The notes below the pieces were generated by a model. The model did no database searches, was not told the DNA's origin, and saw nothing but the letters and a program-made list of their open reading frames with translations. A stretch of 64,000 nt of DNA, from positions 1 through 64,000 of the forward strand of contig PIVM01000010.1 of the NCBI GenBank assembly GCA_003353945.1, written 5' to 3'. This stretch comes from Gammaproteobacteria bacterium. Lineage in GTDB: Bacteria; Pseudomonadota; Gammaproteobacteria; Pseudomonadales; PIVM01. How positions within the stretch are numbered: the first letter of the stretch is position 1; every line of letters starts with the position of its first letter. Below are positions 35,974 through 46,263 of the stretch, one piece after another. The translations under genes were made by a program, and so were the position numbers.

Positions 35974-37347
35974 CTACTTCGCTGCAGGCAGATTAATAAG
36001 CACACGTAAACCAGGATGATTATCCCGAAGTTTAATATCTCCATAATGCAGATTTACCACTGCCGCAACAAGGCTAAGCCCCAAACCATTACCTCGCTCG
36101 CAACTACGACTAGACTCAACCCGATAAAACCGCTGAAACACTTTGTCTCGATCCTTCGCAACAATACCTGCTCCACTGTCGCCAATGATGATTTTGGCGT
36201 TCTCTTCAACTCTAATCAGGTTTACTTCAATTAAACCACCTCCTGGCGTGTATTTGATTGCGTTATCCACCAGATTGGCAACCATTTGAAACAACAGGTC
36301 TCGATCACCGGATACCACTAGATTATCACTCCGTGACAACCTTATCTGAATATTCTTATCCGCCGCCAAGGGTTCGTAAAGCTCTTCAACATCAAGAATC
36401 AAAGTAGACAAATTAACTTCGCCAAACCCCGAACGACGATTTCCAGACTCAACCTGTGCAATACGTAACAATGCATTAAAGGTCGATAGCAGATTATCTG
36501 CTTCCTCAATCAGACCTTGCACCAGATCTTCTGAATCATCACTAGAGTGTCTTTCAAGCTGTGTTAAGCTATTGCGCAACCGCGTGAGTGGCGTTCGCAA
36601 ATCATGTGCAATATTATCCGATACCTGCCGCACGCCTGCCATCAGCTCTTCAATCCGGTCCAGCATCCGGTTTAGATTAGATACCAGTCGATCAAAATCT
36701 CCACCTCGGCGCCCTACGGGTATGCGTTCAGACAAATTACCGGTCATAATTGTCTGAATACTCTTGTTGATCTTGTCGATTCGCCGCAACATATCCATAC
36801 TGATCAGCGCGGCACCAAAAACACCTAGCAGTATGGTAACGATCATACTTTCAATAAGAGTACCGGAAACCAGTTTGATGCGTTCAATAACATCGTTATA
36901 GTGGCGTGCGGCAAGCAAATGATAGCCATTATCAAGCTCGCGGGACCGACCGACAAAATCGTCCGTTGACTGGCCGTCCCATTGCAATACATCAAGCTCA
37001 AAACTCAACCAGCCATCGCCATAAGTCTTGAACTTTGGCCAGGTATCAAGATTACCGGCTAATTGATTGTAATCTTGATCTGTCAGCAAATAATAAAATT
37101 TATTAAAAGAGCCTAGACGGGTCTGTTCCACTACGTAGCGTTCAACACCTTCTACTCCATCCGTTTGATACTCGCCGCCTATATTCTCCAATTCACTGAT
37201 GATGGAGCCATGAACTTCATTAAAATAATCATAGGAAAAAGAAGCATAGAGTAGGGAAAGAATAAAAAAACCCGTAACACTCAGCACTGTGACGTAATAG
37301 AAAGCATACCGAAATGTATAGGTTCGGAAAATTCTAGTCAGAATCAT
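35974..37347 (-). CDS. Sensor histidine kinase
   Basis: A 457-residue sensor kinase. Two membrane helices (about 12-34 and 165-187) enclose a periplasmic sensor of about 130 residues. HAMP (about 185-240) and HisKA (NIAHDLRTPLTRLRN, phosphorylated His) follow. The HATPase domain has the N box VDNAIKYTPGG, the G1 box GDSGAGI and the G2 box GNGLGLSLV. The adjacent response regulator overlaps it by 14 bp and precedes it in the operon. The signal is unknown. Confidence 0.92.
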   Translation of the reverse strand: MILTRIFRTYTFRYAFYYVTVLSVTGFFILSLLYASFSYDYFNEVHGSIISELENIGGEYQTDGVEGVERYVVEQTRLGSFNKFYYLLTDQDYNQLAGNLDTWPKFKTYGDGWLSFELDVLQWDGQSTDDFVGRSRELDNGYHLLAARHYNDVIERIKLVSGTLIESMIVTILLGVFGAALISMDMLRRIDKINKSIQTIMTGNLSERIPVGRRGGDFDRLVSNLNRMLDRIEELMAGVRQVSDNIAHDLRTPLTRLRNSLTQLERHSSDDSEDLVQGLIEEADNLLSTFNALLRIAQVESGNRRSGFGEVNLSTLILDVEELYEPLAADKNIQIRLSRSDNLVVSGDRDLLFQMVANLVDNAIKYTPGGGLIEVNLIRVEENAKIIIGDSGAGIVAKDRDKVFQRFYRVESSRSCERGNGLGLSLVAAVVNLHYGDIKLRDNHPGLRVLINLPAAK

Positions 37348-38011
37348 TCAGCATATACCCTGCGCCGCGCACAGTGCTCAATAACGGTCTCTCGAAGTCT
37401 TTATCAATTTTTTGGCGTAATCGACTGATATGTACATCAATGACGTTGGTCTGAGGATCAAAATGATAATCCCATACATTCTCCAATAGCATGGTGCGGG
37501 TCACAACCTGCCCTGCGTGCTTCATTAGATACTCAAGCAATCGGTACTCACGGGGCTGCAGATTCAGCGATTTGCCTTCCCGAGTCACCTTGTGCGCAAG
37601 CAGGTCCATTTCAAGGTCTGCCACTTTAAGGCGAGTCTGGGTGACGCTGGTTTCATGCCGACGCAGCAACGCTTCTACACGTGCAAGCAATTCAGCAAAA
37701 GCAAACGGTTTGGTCAGATAGTCATCACTTCCTGCTTTCAACCCCTTCACACGGTCATCAACATCGCCCAAGGCGCTGAGTATCAGCACAGGCGATTTAA
37801 TATCAGCTTCACGCACTTGTTGAATAATGGATAAGCCATCCAGATAGGGCAACATGCGATCAACGATCAGCAGGTCATAATTTTCGCTCAAGGCAAGGTC
37901 TAGTCCGGCCTGTCCATCTTTGGCATGATCAACGCCATAGCCGCTTTCCTTCAAACCCTTGACGATATAGTCAGCTACAGTAGCATCGTCCTCTATAATC
38001 AATAATCGCAT
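37334..38011 (-). CDS. OmpR-family response regulator
   Basis: A 225-residue transcription factor. The receiver domain has acidic residues near 8-10, the phospho-Asp in LLIVDRMLPYLDG (about 51), SALG (Thr/Ser) and Lys of YLTKPFAFAEL. The C-terminal winged helix includes NLQPREYRLLEYLMKHAGQV and DVHISRLRQKIDKD. It is translated with the kinase (14-bp overlap). An 8-bp inverted repeat lies upstream (38074-38105) and could be its own site. Confidence 0.93.
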   Translation of the reverse strand: MRLLIIEDDATVADYIVKGLKESGYGVDHAKDGQAGLDLALSENYDLLIVDRMLPYLDGLSIIQQVREADIKSPVLILSALGDVDDRVKGLKAGSDDYLTKPFAFAELLARVEALLRRHETSVTQTRLKVADLEMDLLAHKVTREGKSLNLQPREYRLLEYLMKHAGQVVTRTMLLENVWDYHFDPQTNVIDVHISRLRQKIDKDFERPLLSTVRGAGYMLNDSD

Positions 38012-38073
38012 TATCAGATCCTGAATCAGTCGTCTAAGTGGGGTTAACTTACTATTATCACCCAGTTTCCCTA

Positions 38074-38105
38074 ACAGAATGCTTGCTGAAAGATTAACAT
38101 TCTGT
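38074..38105. promoter_or_regulatory. Inverted repeat upstream of the response regulator gene
   Basis: ACAGAATG (38074-38081) and CATTCTGT (38098-38105) form a perfect 8-bp inverted repeat with a 16-base spacer. It lies about 65 bp before the ATG of the response regulator and so could be an operator. Confidence 0.3.
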
Positions 38106-38225
38106 AAAGGGAGATATTAACGTAGCTGTGATGATTCGCCAATGACTTGAGCACCTGCTGTCAGCACTCGACCAATACACTCGCTATCAAGACTTTATAA
38201 AGGAGTGAAAATAACAGACTTCTGA

Positions 38226-39293
38226 TCAACGTACTCGGCTAAGCATAAGAAAACCTAAGATAGTCGCCAATATTATGGGAGTTAGCGCTGCATAGATGGG
38301 TGCAAAATCAAAAACAAGGCTGGCAGGTGCTAGAAAGTTCTCCAGAGTTTGAAACAATATGGCCACAATCACGCCAGTAAATATCCGAAAGCCCATGGTC
38401 ACTTCACGCAAAGGTCCAAAAACAAACGACATGCCAACCAACACCAAACTCAGTGTGGCCAACGGTTTCAGTGCCTTATTCCAAAACGATAGCCAGTACT
38501 CCCCACTGCTCAAGCCCTGCTCACTCAGATAATGCGCGTATACCCAGAGACCTCTAATCGACAGGTGTTTTGCCTCCAGCATCACAAATTTCAACAGTTC
38601 AGGAGATAATTGCGTATTCCAGTCCAGCGTTGGAAATTGATCAAGATGGGTGGACTCTCCGGTAAAAACCGTTTCTGCCACATTTTCCAATAACCAGGGG
38701 CGATCTTTTGAAAAATACGAAGCACGCGATGCAAACAATGTGCTTTGTAATCGCCTCTCATCATCAAAACGATAAATGGTGACGCCGTAAAGCACCCCTC
38801 CGGGTTCTACCGCATTAAAATGCACATACTCCTGCCCCTCTCGATTCCACAAACCGCTGGCGGATACTGTTAACTCTCGACCGTAGGATTTTAAGGAAGC
38901 TCGACTTTCTGCTATTTTTTGCGTTTCAGGGGCAACAAACTCACCAATAAGCACGCCTATGAACATGATTAACATGGTCGGTTTCACCACTGCCCAAATT
39001 AGTCTGAACGTCGAGACTCCAGCTGCGCGCATCACGACCAACTCACTGTTATTGGCTAAACTCCCCAAGCCCGCCAGGCAACCAACTAACGCAGCAAAAG
39101 GTAAAAATAGATAAATGCGGCTTGGAATCGACAGAGCATTGTATATAAGCAACTCGGTAAAATCGTAATCAAGGCGGATATCTTTTGTGCCGTCAATCAC
39201 TCTCCCCAAACTATCCAGCCCGAGTACGACTAACATCACCAACAACATGGCGGCAATAACCGTCTTGCTGATATAGCGGTCCAAGCGACGCAT
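38226..39293 (-). CDS. lptG: LPS export permease LptG
   Basis: A 355-residue inner-membrane subunit of the LptB2FG transporter that drives lipopolysaccharide to the outer membrane. It has six membrane helices (three at each end) around a periplasmic beta-jellyroll domain. Family segments are LDRYISKTVIAAMLLVM, PSRIYLFLPFAALVGCLAGL, NNSELVVMRAAGVS and GFRIFTGVIVAILFQTLENF. It follows lptF with a one-base stop/start overlap (TAATG). Confidence 0.93.
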   Translation of the reverse strand: MRRLDRYISKTVIAAMLLVMLVVLGLDSLGRVIDGTKDIRLDYDFTELLIYNALSIPSRIYLFLPFAALVGCLAGLGSLANNSELVVMRAAGVSTFRLIWAVVKPTMLIMFIGVLIGEFVAPETQKIAESRASLKSYGRELTVSASGLWNREGQEYVHFNAVEPGGVLYGVTIYRFDDERRLQSTLFASRASYFSKDRPWLLENVAETVFTGESTHLDQFPTLDWNTQLSPELLKFVMLEAKHLSIRGLWVYAHYLSEQGLSSGEYWLSFWNKALKPLATLSLVLVGMSFVFGPLREVTMGFRIFTGVIVAILFQTLENFLAPASLVFDFAPIYAALTPIILATILGFLMLSRVR

Positions 39294-40423
39294 TACCCGG
39301 AACTCCCCTGTAGAACTTGTTGACTGTGAGAAGAGCGCGATGCGTGTATGCGTCGACGAATATCACTGAGGTAAAGCAGAAACAAACCTAGAAGCAGATA
39401 TGCCACATGTATAACCCACAGCCCCAGAGCCGCTGGCAGCCTTCCATCCTCAATAGCTTTACGTGCAGCAGTCAACATAACAATGTACGCCAGGTAAAGC
39501 ATAATACCGGGTAGTAATTTGACATAACGCCCCCGACGATGATTCGTCTCACTCAAAGCCAACGCCAACAAGGCGATAATGGGCACCATCAACGGCAACG
39601 ACACACGCCACTGCAATGCAGCAATATCGATCAATTTATCAGAACCCAACAGGGACTGAGTCGTTTTTGCATCCACTTCAACGGCAACTTCCACGCTTTT
39701 CTTCTCTTTGATCAACTGACCATACCGCTCAAAGCGAGTGATTTTAAAGTCCAATTGCCCCGGATTCCCCTCATAGCGATACCCATTACGCAGCTCGATA
39801 TAACGCCTTTGTTGTTTTGGTTCCGTTAATACTGCACCCGACTCAGCCACCATCACAACCATTTGATCACCCGTATTATTGCCAGGGTAAGTCGCTATGA
39901 ACACATTATCCATGCGACTGCGTTCGCCGTTTACTTCCTCCGCGTAACTGACCATATTGCCTGATTTCGCTCGCTGAAATCGTCCCGCCACAATAGTACC
40001 CAACCCACTGAAATTAGATGGGTCTTCCCATATCGCGTTAAAATTTGACCAGCCCAAGGGCGTCAAATGAAGACTCAAAGCCCCAACTGCAATGCCCACA
40101 CTTAGCACAGAACCCATCGTATTAGCATACAGGCGTCTTTTACTGACACCGCAGGCTGATAACACAATCATTTCGCTATCGACGTAGAGACGCCCATAGC
40201 TCAACAAAATCCCCAAAAACAGTCCCAGTGGCAGCACCAATTCAAGAATTGTAGGCAAGCGATAAACGATGACCGAAAAAACGACATCACTGGCCAAACG
40301 CCCGGTGGCAGCCAAGCCCAGATAATGCACAAACCTGCTACTCATGAATACAAATAGTAGTGCCGTGCTGATGGCGAAAGTACTCAAAAGTACTTCACGG
40401 GTAAAATATCGAAAAACAATCAC
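39293..40423 (-). CDS. lptF: LPS export permease LptF
   Basis: A 376-residue partner of LptG. The N-terminal FRYFTREVLLSTFAISTAL, YRLPTILELVLPLGLFLGIL and MIVLSACGVSKRR are typical of LptF. The periplasmic jellyroll sits between helices 3 and 4. It is divergent from pepA, the usual gammaproteobacterial arrangement. Confidence 0.93.
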   Translation of the reverse strand: MIVFRYFTREVLLSTFAISTALLFVFMSSRFVHYLGLAATGRLASDVVFSVIVYRLPTILELVLPLGLFLGILLSYGRLYVDSEMIVLSACGVSKRRLYANTMGSVLSVGIAVGALSLHLTPLGWSNFNAIWEDPSNFSGLGTIVAGRFQRAKSGNMVSYAEEVNGERSRMDNVFIATYPGNNTGDQMVVMVAESGAVLTEPKQQRRYIELRNGYRYEGNPGQLDFKITRFERYGQLIKEKKSVEVAVEVDAKTTQSLLGSDKLIDIAALQWRVSLPLMVPIIALLALALSETNHRRGRYVKLLPGIMLYLAYIVMLTAARKAIEDGRLPAALGLWVIHVAYLLLGLFLLYLSDIRRRIHASRSSHSQQVLQGSSG

Positions 40424-40581
40424 AGAGAATTCTTTCTCTCGTTTGGTTTAATTAACATTGCAACATCAAATAACAACTTTACACTATAAGACAAAATAAA
40501 TGAGCGACGCAGTGTCTTAGTGTATTCAATATGATGCGACGCAGACATTATCTACCAATCCCTCGATTTTGTGGAGTCAAT

Positions 40582-42087
40582 ATGGATTTCAATGTTAAAA
40601 CCACCAAAGACCTTTCTTCAATCCGTAGCGATTGCTTTGTTATCCCGCTATGCGAAGGGAAAACGCTCAAAGGTTGTGCAACTCAACTCGACAAAACGTT
40701 ACAAACGCTGATAAAAAATCTGCAAAAAAACGGTGATTTTACTGGCAAGTGTGCCAGTACACTACTCCTTCATTTGCCACCGGAAAGTCAGGTAAAGCGT
40801 GCACTGCTGATCGGTATTGGCAAAACAGAGAAATCCGGCCTGTCGGTGAGTGATTATCGCAAAATTGTGCAAAATCTGCTCATCGCTTTGCAAAAAACAC
40901 CCGCCAAAGAGGCTGTGCTCCTATTTGAAGATATTCAGGTCACCGATAGGGACAGCTATTGGCAATACCAACAACTGGCAATGCTTGCCATTGATCAGAG
41001 CTACAAATACACGAAAACCAAAACCGAGCAAAAAGAAAAAACACAGCGTTTAGCAAAATTATCCATGATCCGAACTGGCAGCCAGCAATCTGCGCCCCTG
41101 AAAAAAGCGCTGTCCATCGGCAGCGCTATCGGACTGGGCATGAATACCGCCAAACAATTAGGTAATCTGCCGGGGAATATCTGCACGCCCAGTTACCTTG
41201 CCAGCCAGGCCCGCGCCCTGGCCAAGCAACACCCTTCACTGCACACCAAAGTGCTGGAAGAGAAACAAATGAAGGATCTCGGCATGGGCGCCCTGCTTTC
41301 AGTCACAGCAGGCACCGAGCAGCCCGCCAAGCTCATTATTATGGAATACAAAGGCGGCGGTAAAAGCGATAACCCCTATGTGCTGGTTGGCAAAGGCATC
41401 ACCTTTGACAGCGGCGGCATCAGTTTAAAACCTGGCCCCAAAATGGACGAGATGAAATACGATATGTGTGGTGCAGCCAGCGTTATGGGTTGCATGACCA
41501 CAATCACCGAACTGAAACCCAAAATCAACGTGACTGCCATTATTGCCAGTGCTGAAAACCTACCCAGCGGAAAAGCCACCAAACCCGGTGATATTGTGAC
41601 TTCCATGGCCGGTAAAACCATCGAAGTTCTGAATACTGATGCCGAAGGTCGCCTCGTCCTCTGTGATGCATTAAGTTATGCCGAGCGTTACAAACCCAAA
41701 GCAGTGATTGATATTGCCACACTGACCGGTGCTTGTGTCGTCGCCTTGGGTAAACATGCCACTGCCGTGTACAGCAACAGGGATGATCTGGCGGCGCAAC
41801 TGCTGAATGCAGGCGAAACCAGCTATGATCGTGCCTGGCATATGCCGCTATGGGAAGAATATCAAAAACAGTTGGACAGCAATTTTGCCGATATTGCCAA
41901 TGTCGGTGGCCCAGAGGGAGGCAGTATTACTGCGGCTTGCTTCCTGTCACGATTTGCCGATAGCTACCCTTGGGCTCATTTGGATATTGCTGGCACAGCC
42001 TGGCTTTCTGGTGCGCAGAAAGGAGCAACGGGTAGACCCGTCGCACTTTTGGCTCATTACCTGCTTGAGCGAGCCAAATCCTCATGA
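40582..42087 (+). CDS. pepA: Leucyl aminopeptidase PepA
   Basis: A 501-residue M17 metallopeptidase that removes N-terminal residues; in E. coli it also binds DNA in carbamoyl-phosphate control and Xer recombination. The two-metal site segments are GKGITFDSGGISLKP, YDMCGAASVMG and the signature NTDAEGRLVL. The start was placed at ATG 40582, with TGGAG upstream, rather than 40531. Its stop overlaps holC by 4 bp (ATGA). Confidence 0.95.
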   Translation: MDFNVKTTKDLSSIRSDCFVIPLCEGKTLKGCATQLDKTLQTLIKNLQKNGDFTGKCASTLLLHLPPESQVKRALLIGIGKTEKSGLSVSDYRKIVQNLLIALQKTPAKEAVLLFEDIQVTDRDSYWQYQQLAMLAIDQSYKYTKTKTEQKEKTQRLAKLSMIRTGSQQSAPLKKALSIGSAIGLGMNTAKQLGNLPGNICTPSYLASQARALAKQHPSLHTKVLEEKQMKDLGMGALLSVTAGTEQPAKLIIMEYKGGGKSDNPYVLVGKGITFDSGGISLKPGPKMDEMKYDMCGAASVMGCMTTITELKPKINVTAIIASAENLPSGKATKPGDIVTSMAGKTIEVLNTDAEGRLVLCDALSYAERYKPKAVIDIATLTGACVVALGKHATAVYSNRDDLAAQLLNAGETSYDRAWHMPLWEEYQKQLDSNFADIANVGGPEGGSITAACFLSRFADSYPWAHLDIAGTAWLSGAQKGATGRPVALLAHYLLERAKSS

Positions 42088-42536
42088 CCCGTATTGATTT
42101 TTATATCCTGCCTGCTGAAGAAATCAGAGCTCGTCTGTTATTCGCTTGCCGTCTGATCGAAAAAGCCTATCGCCTCAACCACCGGGTTTATGTTCATACG
42201 GACAGTAAAGAGGATGGACAGCGTTTTGATGAACTACTGTGGTCCTTTCGAAACAACAGTTTTATCCCTCACGCCCTTTATTCTGCCGACGAACAACATT
42301 CTGCCGACCAACAATATCAACGCGCTCCTATTGAAATTGGTACGGGAGAAGCCCCTGCAGATCACCACGATGTGCTGATCAATCTTTCACTACAAACGCC
42401 CTCTTTCTACCCCCGTTTTGAACGTATCAGCGAAGTGGTCATACAGCACCCCCAAGTGCTAAAGGCAACCCGTCACAATTACAAACACTATAAGCACAGG
42501 GGCTATCCTCTAAACCGGCACGATATGCGCAATTGA
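42084..42536 (+). CDS. holC: DNA polymerase III chi subunit HolC
   Basis: A 150-residue clamp-loader-associated protein that links the polymerase III holoenzyme to SSB. Typical segments are IDFYILPAEE, ARLLFACRLIEKAYRLNHRV, FDELLWSFRNNSFIPH and the C-terminal SEVVIQHPQVLKATRHNYKHYK. It overlaps pepA by ATGA, and its stop lies inside an 8-bp tandem repeat. Confidence 0.92.
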   Translation: MTRIDFYILPAEEIRARLLFACRLIEKAYRLNHRVYVHTDSKEDGQRFDELLWSFRNNSFIPHALYSADEQHSADQQYQRAPIEIGTGEAPADHHDVLINLSLQTPSFYPRFERISEVVIQHPQVLKATRHNYKHYKHRGYPLNRHDMRN

Positions 42537-42561
42537 GCAATTGAGCAATTGAGCAATTGAA
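42531..42561. repeat. 8-bp tandem repeat covering the holC stop
   Basis: The unit CAATTGAG is repeated almost four times (42531-42561). The first unit includes the holC TGA. The unit carries CAATTG, itself palindromic. Slipped-strand change here would alter the holC-valS spacer but not the HolC sequence. Confidence 0.7.
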
Positions 42562-42770
42562 TAAACGGGAAAAACGGATAAACAGAACATAAACGCAAAT
42601 TATCCCGAAAAACTCAACAACTCGGGCTGTGAATGCAAGGATAGGCATTTTCGCACACAGCGGATAACTGTATAATGTCCCGCTTTTTTAACGTCACAGA
42701 AACCCCCCAAAAGGGTATAACGCATTTCCCTCACAGGCATAACCTACAGAGCACCATCTACAGAGGCACT

Positions 42771-45629
42771 ATGGACAAAACCTACCGTCCCGGCGACATC
42801 GAAAACCAGTGGTATCAGCAATGGGAAGACAAGGGATTCTTTGCACCCGCAGGCGATAACTCCCCTTACTGCATCATGATCCCGCCACCCAATGTCACCG
42901 GCAGTTTACATATGGGACATGCATTTCAGCACACCATTATGGATGCCTTAACCCGCTATGAACGTATGCGGGGAAAAGATGCTCTGTGGCAAGTCGGCAC
43001 AGACCATGCGGGCATTGCCACGCAAATGGTGGTTGAACGTAAACTGGCAGTTGAAGAGGAAAAAACCCGGTTTGATCTGGGCAGAGACGCCTTTATTGAG
43101 AAAGTCTGGGAATGGAAAGCAGAATCCGGCGATACCATCACTCGCCAAATGCGCCGCCTGGGCAACTCGGTGGACTGGGAGACCGAACGTTTCACCATGG
43201 ACGACGGGTTTTACAAAGCTGTGCAGGAAGCCTTTATCCGCCTGTATGAAGAAGGCCTGATCTATCGAGGCAAGCGCCTGGTGAACTGGGATCCGAAACT
43301 GCATACGGCAATTTCGGATCTTGAAGTTGAAAACCAGGAAGAAAAAAGCTTTATGTGGCACTTCCGTTATCCCTTGTGTGATGGCGCCACCACCAACGAG
43401 GGCAAGGATTATCTGGTCGTCGCCACAACCCGTCCGGAAACCATGCTGGGCGATACCGCCATAGCGGTTAACCCTCGAGACGAACGTTATAAGGACCTGA
43501 TTGGCAAAGAGGCTGAATTACCCTTGGTGGGCCGCCGTCTGAAGATCGTTGGCGATGACCATGCTGATATGGAAAAAGGCACGGGCTGCGTTAAAATCAC
43601 GCCGGCGCATGATTTTAACGATTACCAAGTGGGCAAGCGCCATCAACTCCCGATGATCAATGTTCTGACCATTGATGCCTTTATCCGGGACAAGGCGGAA
43701 GTCTTTACCCATGAAGGCAAGGAAGCCCCAGATATCGAAGGCACCATGCCTGAGAAATATGTCGGGCTGGAACGCTTTGAGGCACGAGACGTCATTGTGG
43801 CAGACCTGGAAGTCTTGGGTCTTGTTGATGCGATTGAAGACCATATGCTGATGGCTCCTCGCGGCGACCGCTCCGGCTTGATCATCGAACCCATGTTAAC
43901 CGACCAATGGTTTGTCGATGCCAAAACACTGGCCAAACCGGCCATAGAAGCCGTGGAAAACGGCGATATCCAGTTTGTACCCAAGCAGTATGAAAACATG
44001 TATTTCAGCTGGATGCGTGAAATTCAGGACTGGTGTATTTCCCGTCAGCTCTGGTGGGGGCATCGCATACCCGCTTGGTACGATGCGCAAGGCAATATTT
44101 ATGTCGGTCGTGATGAAGCGTCTGTCCGAGAGCAGCATCAGCTAGCAGACACACTGGCACTGACACAAGACGATGACGTGCTCGACACCTGGTTCAGCTC
44201 TGCACTGTGGACTTTTGCCACATTGGGCTGGCCTAAAAATACTGACAGATTACAGACTTTCCACCCCACCGATGTATTGGTCACCGGCTTCGACATTATT
44301 TTCTTCTGGATAGCCCGCATGATTATGATGACCATGCATTTTATGAAAGATGATGATGGCAAAGCTGAGGTACCGTTTAAGACGGTTTATGTCACCGGTC
44401 TAATCCGTGATGATCACGGCGAGAAAATGTCAAAATCCAAGGGCAATGTGCTGGACCCGCTGGATATGATCGACGGCATTGAACTGCCTGCACTACTGGA
44501 CAAACGCTGCGGCAATATGATGCAGCCACAGCTGGCAGAAAAAATTCGAAAGCGCACGGAAAAAGAATTCCCCGAAGGCATCGCCGCCCATGGCACCGAC
44601 GCCCTTCGCTTTACCCTCGCCGCCCTTGCCTCCACGGGACGTGATATTAACTGGGACATGAAGCGACTGGAAGGCTACCGCAATTTCTGTAACAAAATCT
44701 GGAATGCTGCCCGTTACGTGCTGATGAACACGGAAGATCAGGACTGCGGACAGAACGGCGCAGACAATTACGAGCTATCCCTGGCTGACCGATGGATCAC
44801 CAGCCGCCTGCAACAAACCGAAACCGATGTCATCGCCGCCATTGCCGCCTTCCGTTTCGATAAAGCGTCACAGGCTATCTATGAATTTATCTGGAACGAA
44901 TACTGCGATTGGTATCTTGAATTATCCAAACCCGTTTTGTGGGACGATGAAGCCAGTGATGCGCAAAAGAAAGGGACGCGACGCACACTGATTCGCGTAC
45001 TGGAAGCTGCATTGCGACTAGCACATCCGATCATGCCCTTTATCACGGAAGATATTTGGCAACGCATTAAGGAACTAGCTGGTGTCAGTGGCGAAACCAT
45101 TATGCTGCAACCCTACCCGCAACCGGAGCAGGCACTGGTTGATGAGAAAGCCAACAGAGATATCGAATGGCTGAAAGGCTTGATAGTGGCTATTCGAACA
45201 ATTCGCGGAGAAATGAAAATTCCACCAAGCAAAGTGCTGACAGTACTACTCAAAAACGGTGATGATAAAGACCAGCGTCGCCTGAATGAAAACCGGCAGT
45301 TTCTCACCAAGTTAGCAAAACTGGACAGCATCGACTGGCTCGATACCAGCAAAGAGGAACCCATGTCCAGCACGCAACTGGTTGGCGAAATGACGGTACT
45401 GATACCCATGGCCGGTTTTATTGATAAAGAGGCTGAAACGAGTCGACTGAAAAAGGAAATAGACAAATTAAACAAGGATATTCAACAGGTCGAGCGGAAA
45501 CTCAGCAATGCAGGCTTTGTCGACAAAGCACCCGCCGCCGTAGTCGAAAAAGAGCGCGAGAAGCTGACACGATTTCAATCCGCCGTCAACAAGCTTATCG
45601 AACAACAGGAGAAGATCTTTTCTCTGTAG
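42771..45629 (+). CDS. valS: Valine--tRNA ligase
   Basis: A 952-residue class I synthetase. The HIGH motif appears in [18 protein letters not shown] and KMSKS in [11 protein letters not shown]. The editing domain has [17 protein letters not shown] and [16 protein letters not shown]. The C-terminal coiled coil (about 890-952) is rich in Lys and Glu. The start was placed at ATG 42771, with AGAGG upstream, since the frame up to 42675 lacks family similarity. The order pepA-holC-valS is common in gammaproteobacteria. Confidence 0.97.
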   Translation: MDKTYRPGDIENQWYQQWEDKGFFAPAGDNSPYCIMIPPPNVTGSLHMGHAFQHTIMDALTRYERMRGKDALWQVGTDHAGIATQMVVERKLAVEEEKTRFDLGRDAFIEKVWEWKAESGDTITRQMRRLGNSVDWETERFTMDDGFYKAVQEAFIRLYEEGLIYRGKRLVNWDPKLHTAISDLEVENQEEKSFMWHFRYPLCDGATTNEGKDYLVVATTRPETMLGDTAIAVNPRDERYKDLIGKEAELPLVGRRLKIVGDDHADMEKGTGCVKITPAHDFNDYQVGKRHQLPMINVLTIDAFIRDKAEVFTHEGKEAPDIEGTMPEKYVGLERFEARDVIVADLEVLGLVDAIEDHMLMAPRGDRSGLIIEPMLTDQWFVDAKTLAKPAIEAVENGDIQFVPKQYENMYFSWMREIQDWCISRQLWWGHRIPAWYDAQGNIYVGRDEASVREQHQLADTLALTQDDDVLDTWFSSALWTFATLGWPKNTDRLQTFHPTDVLVTGFDIIFFWIARMIMMTMHFMKDDDGKAEVPFKTVYVTGLIRDDHGEKMSKSKGNVLDPLDMIDGIELPALLDKRCGNMMQPQLAEKIRKRTEKEFPEGIAAHGTDALRFTLAALASTGRDINWDMKRLEGYRNFCNKIWNAARYVLMNTEDQDCGQNGADNYELSLADRWITSRLQQTETDVIAAIAAFRFDKASQAIYEFIWNEYCDWYLELSKPVLWDDEASDAQKKGTRRTLIRVLEAALRLAHPIMPFITEDIWQRIKELAGVSGETIMLQPYPQPEQALVDEKANRDIEWLKGLIVAIRTIRGEMKIPPSKVLTVLLKNGDDKDQRRLNENRQFLTKLAKLDSIDWLDTSKEEPMSSTQLVGEMTVLIPMAGFIDKEAETSRLKKEIDKLNKDIQQVERKLSNAGFVDKAPAAVVEKEREKLTRFQSAVNKLIEQQEKIFSL

Positions 45630-45692
45630 GTCGGGCCGGTTTTTTCTCGCCTCTAATCAAGGGGCGAGCCACCTTCCTCGCAAAGAGAGTAT

Positions 45693-45731
45693 CTAAGGGC
45701 TGCGGAAATAATAAATTTTCCGAGGCCCTAA
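45693..45731. repeat. 39-bp palindrome, copy 2 (inverted relative to 26421-26459)
   Basis: CTAAGGGCTGCGGAAA...TTTTCCGAGGCCCTAA is the reverse complement of 26421-26459 with one mismatch. It lies between the convergent valS and fliJ genes, where a bidirectional terminator would be useful. Confidence 0.8.
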
Positions 45732-45799
45732 CACCGGCAAGTTTTGCAGCAAGAGCAGGATAACCACCTCGATCAACTATGGAATCCAGCCGATAACGA

Positions 45800-46237
45800 T
45801 TAATAAGGTTTTGACGAAAGTGCAGAGCGATCATCAAGTTCTTTTTGTAATCGCTTTTCTACGTCCACGTCCTCCTCAAATTGATAACGTTCAATCAATT
45901 CAAAAAGTTTTTCTTTTTTTGCATGCTTGCGTTGCCATGCATGCTTTAGCTGTTGCAACTGCTCTCGACTAGTATTGACGAGCACCTGTTGTTGTATAAT
46001 TGCCTGATCAAGGCTACTTAAAAATTTTATAAGATTCTGCAAGGCGTTGGCACCGGTCACACCATCACCAATTTGAGCTTTGCGTTCTGCGTATTCAGTT
46101 TGGTAGGAAGCCAACTCGTCCAATTTTGCCTGCTGCTGATGTAGATTCAAGCGACAATTTTTAAGTAACTTACCACACTCATCTTCCTGACGTTGCGACA
46201 AATCCAATACGACTTTTAACCGCTTCGATCGTAGCAT
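45800..46237 (-). CDS. fliJ: Flagellar export protein FliJ
   Basis: A 145-residue coiled-coil protein, the FliI chaperone-like partner of the flagellar type III export ATPase. The sequence is almost all helix and rich in Gln, Glu, Lys and Leu, as in FliJ. It is identified mainly by its position right after fliI. The start was set at ATG 46237 because GAGGTGG lies 9 bases upstream; a TTG at 46255 precedes it. It is the last gene of the fli operon. Confidence 0.78.
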   Translation of the reverse strand: MLRSKRLKVVLDLSQRQEDECGKLLKNCRLNLHQQQAKLDELASYQTEYAERKAQIGDGVTGANALQNLIKFLSSLDQAIIQQQVLVNTSREQLQQLKHAWQRKHAKKEKLFELIERYQFEEDVDVEKRLQKELDDRSALSSKPY

Positions 46238-46263
46238 CCGGCTATTCCACCTCAATTAAGGGA

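Noticed and set aside
42675..42770. N-terminal extension of the valS frame
   Set aside because: No similarity to valine tRNA ligase; ATG 42771 has its own ribosome site and a normal N-terminus.
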